A stretch of 64,000 bases of DNA. Origin: Rhizobium sp. Root1212 (GTDB lineage Bacteria; Pseudomonadota; Alphaproteobacteria; Rhizobiales; Rhizobiaceae). Of the stretch, positions 58,696 to 64,000 are shown in pieces. The stretch spans positions 29,784-93,783 of the forward strand of contig NZ_LMDA01000010.1 in assembly GCF_001424985.1 (NCBI RefSeq). The letters run 5' to 3'. The position numbers and the translations under genes were made by a program. The notes below the pieces were generated by a model. The model worked only from the letters and a program-made list of their open reading frames with translations, searched no databases and was not told the DNA's origin. Each line of letters starts with the position of its first letter. Position 1 is the stretch's first letter.

Positions 58696-59787
58696 ATGGC
58701 AAGAGAAAAAACCATGACCGGGATTTTGTCAAAACAAGCTGTCTTTCGTTTCGCTCCGAGCCCCAATGGGCTCCTGCATCTCGGCCACGCGCTTTCGGCT
58801 CTCATCAACCACGGCATGGCGAAGGATGCCGGAGGACGTTTCCTGCTGCGCATCGAGGACATTGACACGACCCGCTGCCGGCTGGAATTCGAGGCTGCCA
58901 TTTATGAGGATCTCGGCTGGCTGGGGCTTGACTGGGAAAGGCCGGTGCGGCGGCAATCGGAGCATTTTGGGCTTTACAGTGAGATGCTGGAGCGGCTGAT
59001 TGCGCGGGGGCTCGCCTATCCATCCTTCATGAGCCGCAGCGAGATCAAGGCGGCGGTGGCGGAACATGAGGCATCGGGAAGGCGCTGGCCGCGCGATCCG
59101 GATGGGGCGCCGCATTATCCCGGCGAGGAGCGGGATTGGGGGCTCGGAAAACGTCAGGCGATGCTGGCGAGCGGCCGGCAGCACGCGTGGCGGCTGGATA
59201 TGCAGAGGGCGCTGAAGGAGCTTGATGGGCCGCTGTTTTGGCGGGAAACGGGGTATGAAGTGCCGACAAATGCGGCTGCTTCCCCCTTCTCCGCGGCGGG
59301 GAGAAGATCGGGGCGGCGCATGCGAGGCGATGAGGGGGTCTTTGCCGCGAACTCGGAGCCAGCCGGCCCCCTCATCCGGCCCTTCGGGCCACCTTCTCCC
59401 CGCGGGGGAGAAGGGAAAACAGGAGGCACCCTCGCGTCCGACAACGCAGATTCCGCGATCGGCATCGTTCCCGCCGATCCGGCGGCCTGGGGGGATATCG
59501 TGCTGTCGCGTTCGGATGCGCCGTCGAGCTATCACCTCGCCGTCACCGTCGACGATGCGCTGCAGGGTATTACCCACGTGGTGCGGGGGCGCGATCTCTT
59601 CCATGCGACATCCGTGCACCGGCTGCTGCAACAGTTGCTGGGACTGCCGGAGCCGGTTTATCACCACCACCGCCTGGTGCTCGATGCGGAGGGCAAGAAG
59701 CTTTCGAAGAGCGACGGTGCGACGGGGATTGCCGCCTACCGCGCGGCCGGGCGATCAGCGGCGGATATCCGCGCGCTTCTCCTTTAG
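58696..59787 (+). CDS. gluQ: Glutamyl-Q tRNA(Asp) synthetase, with an in-frame insertion
   Basis: 363 residues from ATG 58696 (GGGAGG eight bases upstream). It activates glutamate and attaches it to queuosine of tRNA(Asp). HIGH-like motif PSPNGLLHLGHA, the RIEDIDTTRC loop, WRETG, DIVLSRSDAPSSYHLAVTVD, and the KLSKSDG loop identify the family, which usually has about 300 residues. Extra residues 196-240 (SPFSAAGRRSGRRMRGDEGV...) are encoded by an imperfect palindromic mosaic element of the kind normally seen between rhizobial genes. It is in frame and free of stops, so the enzyme may tolerate it, in a loop before VPADPAAWGD. Function of the product should be tested. Confidence 0.88.
   Translation: MAREKTMTGILSKQAVFRFAPSPNGLLHLGHALSALINHGMAKDAGGRFLLRIEDIDTTRCRLEFEAAIYEDLGWLGLDWERPVRRQSEHFGLYSEMLERLIARGLAYPSFMSRSEIKAAVAEHEASGRRWPRDPDGAPHYPGEERDWGLGKRQAMLASGRQHAWRLDMQRALKELDGPLFWRETGYEVPTNAAASPFSAAGRRSGRRMRGDEGVFAANSEPAGPLIRPFGPPSPRGGEGKTGGTLASDNADSAIGIVPADPAAWGDIVLSRSDAPSSYHLAVTVDDALQGITHVVRGRDLFHATSVHRLLQQLLGLPEPVYHHHRLVLDAEGKKLSKSDGATGIAAYRAAGRSAADIRALLL
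59282..59415. repeat. RIME-like palindromic mosaic element inserted in gluQ
   Basis: Left arm CCCCTTCTCCGCGG..GGGGAGAAG then ..GGCGATGAGGGGG (59283-59338); right arm CCCCCTCATCCGGCCCTTCG..GGGCCACCTTCTCCCCGCGG..GGGAGAAGG (59367-59415). The arms are inverted copies of the GATGAGGGGG and GGGGAGAAGG ends common in Rhizobium intergenic elements. Length about 134 bp; the host frame has no stop in it. Confidence 0.7.
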
Positions 59788-60675
59788 CGGCTCCTCTGCC
59801 TCCACCATCGGCTCGCCACGGAAATGGCGGATGACCATGCGCTTGACCTTGTATTTCATGATCGCCGCGTTGATCTCCGCGCCGATGATGAAGATCGCGC
59901 CTATCATGTAGAGAAAGACCAGCACGATCATGATCGACGCCAGGCCGGCATAGGTCGAGACGTAATTGGCGAAGGTCGCGAGATAGGAGGCGAAGGCATA
60001 GGCGCCGATCGACCACGCGATCAGCGTCAGCACGATGCCGGGCAAGACATCCATGATCTTGCGGTGGCCATCCGGCAGCCAGAGATGGGAGATGATCAGG
60101 CCCGCCGTCAGCGTCACCAGCGCCAGCGCCAGACCCCAGTTGTCGACGGTCGCGAGTTGCTCCGTGAGCCACGGCACCCAGCGGTCGGCATGGCGAAGGG
60201 CGAGCGGCACCGCCACCAGCAAAAGGCTGACGAAGGCGAGGATCACCACCCCGGCGAGCACGAAGCCGAGACTGGCAAGGCGGGTGATGTACCACCGGCG
60301 GCTTTCGGTGACACGGTAGGCACGGTTGAGCGAAACGCGCAGCGCTTCCACGCCATTCGAGGCGAAATAGGCTGCTGCCAGCACCGAAACCGTCAAAAGG
60401 CCGCCGCGCGGGATGGTGAGGACCTGGACGATCTCGTCGGCCACCGGCTTGGCGATCGATTCGGGCCAGGCATCGAAGATCAGGTGCACGGCGGTTTCGG
60501 CGAAACGGTCGGCGCCGAGAAAGCTGCCGAGCGCGGTGCCGAAGATCAGGAACGGGAAGACGGCAAGCAGCGACGACAGCGCCACGTGGCTTGCCATGGC
60601 CCAGCCGTCATCCTCGCTGAAATGCCAGAGCGCATCGAAAACGACCTTCCAGGCTATATGTATGAAGGCCGGCAT
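59755..60675 (-). CDS. YihY/BrkB-family inner-membrane protein
   Basis: 306 residues with six hydrophobic helices. FSEDDGWAMASHVALSSLLA, VFPFLIFGTALGSFLG, LLTVSVLAAAYFASNGVEAL, RVSLNRAYRVTESRRWYITR and ANYVSTYAGLASIMIVLVFL, YMIGAIFIIGAEINA are hallmarks of the YihY (UPF0761) family once called RNase BN, now seen as a membrane transporter-like group. Its 3' end overlaps that of gluQ by 33 bp on the opposite strand (convergent genes). Confidence 0.9.
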   Translation of the reverse strand: MPAFIHIAWKVVFDALWHFSEDDGWAMASHVALSSLLAVFPFLIFGTALGSFLGADRFAETAVHLIFDAWPESIAKPVADEIVQVLTIPRGGLLTVSVLAAAYFASNGVEALRVSLNRAYRVTESRRWYITRLASLGFVLAGVVILAFVSLLLVAVPLALRHADRWVPWLTEQLATVDNWGLALALVTLTAGLIISHLWLPDGHRKIMDVLPGIVLTLIAWSIGAYAFASYLATFANYVSTYAGLASIMIVLVFLYMIGAIFIIGAEINAAIMKYKVKRMVIRHFRGEPMVEAEEPLKEKRADIRR

Positions 60676-60880
60676 TCTTTCTCCAACGGTCCCATCGTAT
60701 TTCCTGCATCTTATGCGCCCCTCCCTGCAATGTCTTCCGTCTCGATCGCGAAGCCACAGACATCAGCGGGGAAAGCCGCCGGGAACTCGTGCCGAAACGC
60801 CGCATGGGCTCTTCGGGCAATTGTCACCCGTTCGCGAATATGGGAAACCGGGCGGCAATTTCCACCGGGAACGACAAACA

Positions 60881-61717
60881 ATGACGGACGGCAGGCCCAG
60901 CATCATCGTGACAGGATGCTCTTCCGGCATCGGCGCATGGTGCGCAAGGGCGCTGAGGCAGGACGGCTGGCGGGTGTTCGCCACCGTGCGGCGCGAGGAA
61001 GATCGCGGCTCGCTGGAGGCCGAAGGCATCGAGACCTTCCTCATGGATTATACCAGGAGCGACACTATATCGACTCTGGTGGAGGAGGTTCTTGCCCGCA
61101 CCGGCGGGAGGCTCGATGCGCTCTTCAACAACGGCGCCTATGGACAGGCCGGCGCTGTGGAAGACCTGCCGACGGAAGCGCTCAGGCTGCAGCTGGAAAC
61201 CAATGTGATCGGCTGGCACGACCTGACGCGGCGCGTCATCCCGGCAATGCGGGCTCAAGGGCACGGACGGATCGTGCAATGCTCGTCTATCCTCGGCATC
61301 GTGCCCTACAAGTGGCGCGGCGCCTACAATGCCTCGAAATTCGCGCTGGAGGGGCTGTCGCTGACCCTGCGCATGGAGCTTGAAGGCAGCGGTGTGCATG
61401 TGAGCCTGATCGAGCCCGGACCGATCGCCTCGCACTTCACCGCCAATGCGCTGACGCAGATCGAGCGGTTCATAGACCTTAAGGGTTCGGTCCATGCGGT
61501 GGAATACGAGCGGCAGCTCAAGCGTCTCAGGGGCGAGAGCAAGCCGGCGCGCGGCAAGCTGGAGCCGGATGCCGTCTACCGTGTGCTGAAGCATGCCTTG
61601 ACCGCGCAGAGGCCGAAGCCGCATTACATCGTCACCACGCCCGCCCGGCAGGGAGCGCTTCTGAAAAAGCTGCTGCCGGCAGGCCTCTTCTATCGCATTA
61701 TCGGCCGGCTTGGCTGA
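60881..61717 (+). CDS. Short-chain dehydrogenase/reductase (SDR)
   Basis: 278 residues from ATG 60881. Classical SDR with the NADP-binding TGCSSGIG loop, NNGAYG, the catalytic Ser in QCSSILG and Tyr-x3-Lys in YNASK. The C-terminal SLIEPGPIASHFTANAL fits the retinol dehydrogenase-like branch. Substrate not identifiable. First gene of a tightly packed run with the twin-TM protein, PduO adenosyltransferase and rhomboid genes (gaps 16, 9 and 33 bp). Confidence 0.9.
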   Translation: MTDGRPSIIVTGCSSGIGAWCARALRQDGWRVFATVRREEDRGSLEAEGIETFLMDYTRSDTISTLVEEVLARTGGRLDALFNNGAYGQAGAVEDLPTEALRLQLETNVIGWHDLTRRVIPAMRAQGHGRIVQCSSILGIVPYKWRGAYNASKFALEGLSLTLRMELEGSGVHVSLIEPGPIASHFTANALTQIERFIDLKGSVHAVEYERQLKRLRGESKPARGKLEPDAVYRVLKHALTAQRPKPHYIVTTPARQGALLKKLLPAGLFYRIIGRLG

Positions 61718-61733
61718 TCGGAAAGGCAAGGCA

Positions 61734-61937
61734 ATGCACAGTTTCCTCACCGGATTGACCCTGTTCGTCATGGGTCTCGTGGTCATCGTTCTCCTGCGCG
61801 GCCTGATCAACATGGCCAGAGGCGGCAGCGGCAACACCTCCAACAAGCTGATGCAGGCCCGCGTCGTGCTGCAGGCGATCGCCATCGCGCTGATCATGCT
61901 CACCCTGTGGCTCACCGGCGGCGGACGCCCTTCCTGA
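61734..61937 (+). CDS. Small twin-transmembrane protein (HIG1-like)
   Basis: 67 residues from ATG 61734 with GAAAGG upstream. Two helices (FLTGLTLFVMGLVVIVLLRG and ARVVLQAIAIALIMLTLWL) are joined by a polar loop LINMARGGSGNTSNKLMQAR, the arrangement of bacterial HIG1/twin-TM proteins linked to respiratory complexes. Its place between SDR and adenosyltransferase genes is typical for Rhizobiales. Role unproven. Confidence 0.8.
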   Translation: MHSFLTGLTLFVMGLVVIVLLRGLINMARGGSGNTSNKLMQARVVLQAIAIALIMLTLWLTGGGRPS

Positions 61938-61946
61938 GGAACCGGC

Positions 61947-62525
61947 ATGGTCAAGCTCAACAAGATTTATACCAAGACCGGCGACAACGGCACGACGGGG
62001 CTGGCGGCCGGTCCGCGCCGGCTGAAAAGCGACCTGCGCGTCGAGGCCTACGGCACGATCGACGAGGCGAATTCGGCGATCGGGCTGGCGCGGCTGCACA
62101 CCGCAAGCAATGCCGATCTCGACGCCATGCTGATGCGCATCCAGAACGACCTTTTCGATCTCGGCGCCGATCTTTCGACGCCCGAAACCGGCGAGCCGCT
62201 GGGGTATGAGGCGCTGCGCATTCTTGACGGTCAGGTCGAGCGGCTGGAGACGGAAATCGACCGGCTGAACGCCGATCTTTCCCCCCTGAGCTCCTTCGTG
62301 CTGCCCGGCGGCAGCCCGGCGGCGGCGGCGCTGCATCTTGCCCGCACCATCACCCGGCGAGCGGAGCGGCTGATGGTGGCGCTTTCCCGGATCGAGGGCG
62401 AAGTCGTCAGCCCGGAGGCCATCGCCTATGCCAACCGGCTCTCCGATTTCCTCTTCGTCGCCGCCCGCTGGATGAACGACAAGGGCGCTTCGGACGTGCT
62501 TTGGGTTCCGGGGAAGAACAGATAA
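61947..62525 (+). CDS. PduO-type cob(I)yrinic acid a,c-diamide adenosyltransferase
   Basis: 192 residues. It transfers the adenosyl group of ATP to cob(I)alamin. Family signs in order: KIYTKTGDNGTTGLAAGPRR (ATP-binding N-terminus), EAYGTIDEANSAIGLAR, FDLGADLSTP, FVLPGGSPAAAALHLARTIT, RRAERLMVAL, NRLSDFLFVAARW. Complete length for PduO/MMAB enzymes. Cytoplasmic. Confidence 0.95.
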   Translation: MVKLNKIYTKTGDNGTTGLAAGPRRLKSDLRVEAYGTIDEANSAIGLARLHTASNADLDAMLMRIQNDLFDLGADLSTPETGEPLGYEALRILDGQVERLETEIDRLNADLSPLSSFVLPGGSPAAAALHLARTITRRAERLMVALSRIEGEVVSPEAIAYANRLSDFLFVAARWMNDKGASDVLWVPGKNR

Positions 62526-62558
62526 GCTTGCCTGATCGAAACGCCTCCGGGAGACGCC

Positions 62559-63350
62559 ATGTTCATACCCCTGCATGACACGAACTCCCTGAAGCATATC
62601 AAGGTGCAATATGTCACGATCGGGCTGATCGTCATCAATTGCGTGGTCTGGCTGATCACCGGGCCGCTTGCCTCGCAGAATTTCGCCAACGCCACGGTCC
62701 TGGGGCTCGGCTATATCCCGGCGCTCGCCTTCGACTACGCGCATCTGGAGCCGAACCTCGTGCTGGTGCCGGAGGGGGCGACCTATGTCACCTATGCTTT
62801 CCTGCATACGGACTTCTGGCATCTCGCCTCGAACATGCTGTTTCTCTGGGTGTTCGGCGACAATGTCGAGGATGCGCTGGGGCATCTGCGGTATCTGATC
62901 TTCTATCTGCTTTGCGCCGCGGCCGGGGCGCTGGTCCATGGGCTGGTCGAGACCTCCTCGCAGGCGCCGCTGATCGGGGCGTCGGGGGCGATTTCCGGTG
63001 TGGTGGCGGCCTATCTGCTGCTGCATCCGAAGGTCCGGGTCTGGGTGCTGGTGTTTTTTCGCATTCCGCTGCCCCTGCCCGCCTTCGTACCGCTGATCCT
63101 GTGGATATTGCAGCAATTCGTGATGCTGGCGCTCGATCCGCGCGGCGCGATCTCCTGGGGCGCACATGTTGGCGGCATCATCGCCGGGCTGGTGCTTGTG
63201 GTCGTTTTGCGACGCCGGGATGTGCCGTTGTTCGATCGCACCATCGTTACGCCCAAGGCCGTCGTTCCCGCGACCGCAGCGGTGGCGGGTGCGGAGGATG
63301 TCAATGCCGCTTCGCCGCGACGCCAGACGCCATGGGGACGCCCCTCCTGA
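62559..63350 (+). CDS. Rhomboid-family intramembrane serine protease
   Basis: 263 residues, six or seven TM helices. AFLHTDFWHLASNMLFLWVF carries the conserved HxxxNM, IGASGAISGVVAAYLLLHPK the catalytic serine in GASG, and ISWGAHVGGIIAGLVLV the catalytic histidine. All elements of an active rhomboid are present. It cleaves membrane proteins within or near their TM segment. 33 bp behind the adenosyltransferase gene. Confidence 0.93.
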   Translation: MFIPLHDTNSLKHIKVQYVTIGLIVINCVVWLITGPLASQNFANATVLGLGYIPALAFDYAHLEPNLVLVPEGATYVTYAFLHTDFWHLASNMLFLWVFGDNVEDALGHLRYLIFYLLCAAAGALVHGLVETSSQAPLIGASGAISGVVAAYLLLHPKVRVWVLVFFRIPLPLPAFVPLILWILQQFVMLALDPRGAISWGAHVGGIIAGLVLVVVLRRRDVPLFDRTIVTPKAVVPATAAVAGAEDVNAASPRRQTPWGRPS

Positions 63351-63478
63351 GCCGAAGGCTGTGGATATCCTTGGAAAGTCGGCTCCGCCCGGTTTTCAGA
63401 TCGTTGCGACAGTCCGAAGGAAAGGCAGGCGGATGAACCGATTTAGGTCGGATTTTTAAGCCCGGAAATATTGACTTG

Positions 63479-63490
63479 TACGTAAACGTA
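63479..63490 (+). promoter_or_regulatory. LiuR-like MerR-type box upstream of etfB
   Basis: TACGTAAACGTA inside TTGTACGTAAACGTAAGAC resembles the TTTACGTTTACGTAAA-type site of LiuR regulators that control branched-chain amino acid and acyl-CoA degradation genes, including electron-transfer flavoprotein. A TTGACT (63471-63476) overlaps it as a possible -35. It lies about 150 bp before the etfB start. Confidence 0.4.
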
Positions 63491-63638
63491 AGACAACGTC
63501 GCGCCACGCGGTGGCCGCCCGGAGGACAAGGCGGCGATTGTATTTGGGGAAAAAACGCGTATCGATGTCGCCAATCGACCATCAGGGCGCTTCGTTAAAG
63601 CGCATTTTCTCGGCAAAAGTCTGGAAGGAAGGATTTCC

Positions 63639-64000
63639 ATGAAAATCTTGGTCACGGTCAAACGTGTTGTCGACTACAACGTGAAGATCCGGGTTAAGCC
63701 GGATGGTTCGGGCGTCGAGCTTGCCAATGTGAAGATGTCGATGAACCCGTTCGACGAGATTTCGGTCGAGGAAGCGCTGCGGCTGAAGGAAACCGGCAAG
63801 GCCTCGGAAGTGGTGGTCGTCTCGGTCGGTCCGGCCAAGGCCGAAGAGACGCTGAGGACCGCCCTTGCCATGGGCGCCGACCGCGCCATCCTCGTCGAGA
63901 CCGACGATCAGGTCGAGCCGCTGGCGGTCGCCAAGATCGTCAAGGGCGTGGCCGAAGCCGAACAGCCGGGCCTGATCATCGTCGGCAAGCAGGCGATCGA
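63639..64000 (+). CDS. etfB: Electron transfer flavoprotein beta subunit (3' truncated by window edge)
   Basis: The first 120 residues are present, from ATG 63639 with GGAAGG upstream. [77 protein letters not shown] are the classic EtfB start. With EtfA it carries electrons from acyl-CoA and other flavin dehydrogenases to ETF-ubiquinone oxidoreductase. etfA is expected just outside the window. Confidence 0.95.
   Translation, partial: MKILVTVKRVVDYNVKIRVKPDGSGVELANVKMSMNPFDEISVEEALRLKETGKASEVVVVSVGPAKAEETLRTALAMGADRAILVETDDQVEPLAVAKIVKGVAEAEQPGLIIVGKQAI

Noticed and set aside
61698..63167. 489-codon minus-strand frame over the adenosyltransferase and rhomboid genes
   Set aside because: Shadow frame; both plus-strand genes are complete and well conserved.

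Overview
The window looks like chromosomal DNA of an alphaproteobacterium of the Rhizobiaceae (Rhizobium/Agrobacterium type). The grounds are high GC, the core genes (secA, acyl-CoA synthetase, dsbB, gluQ, a PduO-type cobalamin adenosyltransferase beside a rhomboid and etfB), and rhizobial intergenic palindromes. No species is claimed.

Left core and accessory region (1-20.7 kb): the 3' part of secA; a coupled polysaccharide flippase/GNAT pair; an ArsR-SRPBCC operon under a near-perfect 22-bp inverted repeat; an acyl-CoA synthetase; a giant low-complexity protein of about 1,330 residues built on a 10-11 residue unit nested in a 957-nt super-repeat; an MFS exporter; an RTX protein; and a stress island of two tandem-domain universal stress proteins and a P1B-type metal ATPase, with FNR/FixK-like boxes in front of both stress-protein transcription units.

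Older degraded insertion (20.7-25.1 kb): a frameshifted GH19-like phage endolysin, a GT8 + KpsC-like fusion glycosyltransferase whose start is separated from its body by a one-base shift, a methyltransferase, and eroded sequence.

Integrated element (25,112-55,861, about 30.7 kb): bounded by a 16-bp direct repeat that is the 3' end of an intact tRNA-Leu(CAA) gene. It carries a P4-type tyrosine integrase, an AlpA-like regulator, a Toprim primase, a DUF3987 protein, many small overlapping ORFs, podovirus-like ejection (internal virion) proteins, a SleB-type cell wall hydrolase, a GH24 lysozyme with a signal peptide, two secreted HExxH metallopeptidases, a sigma-like protein, a four-TM/cytosolic two-gene cassette, a tailspike, two SNase genes, and an XRE repressor with paired operators facing a second early operon. 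I see no portal, capsid or large terminase, but several broken copies of a small-terminase gene. It is either a composite, eroded podoviral prophage or a satellite-like element that kept DNA-delivery functions.

Right core (55.8-64 kb): tRNA-Leu, a DedA/SNARE-associated-like membrane protein, DsbB, an HNH endonuclease, an AlkA-type glycosylase, gluQ with an in-frame insertion of a rhizobial mosaic palindrome, a YihY-family protein, then SDR, twin-TM protein, PduO adenosyltransferase, rhomboid and etfB, the last behind a LiuR-like box.
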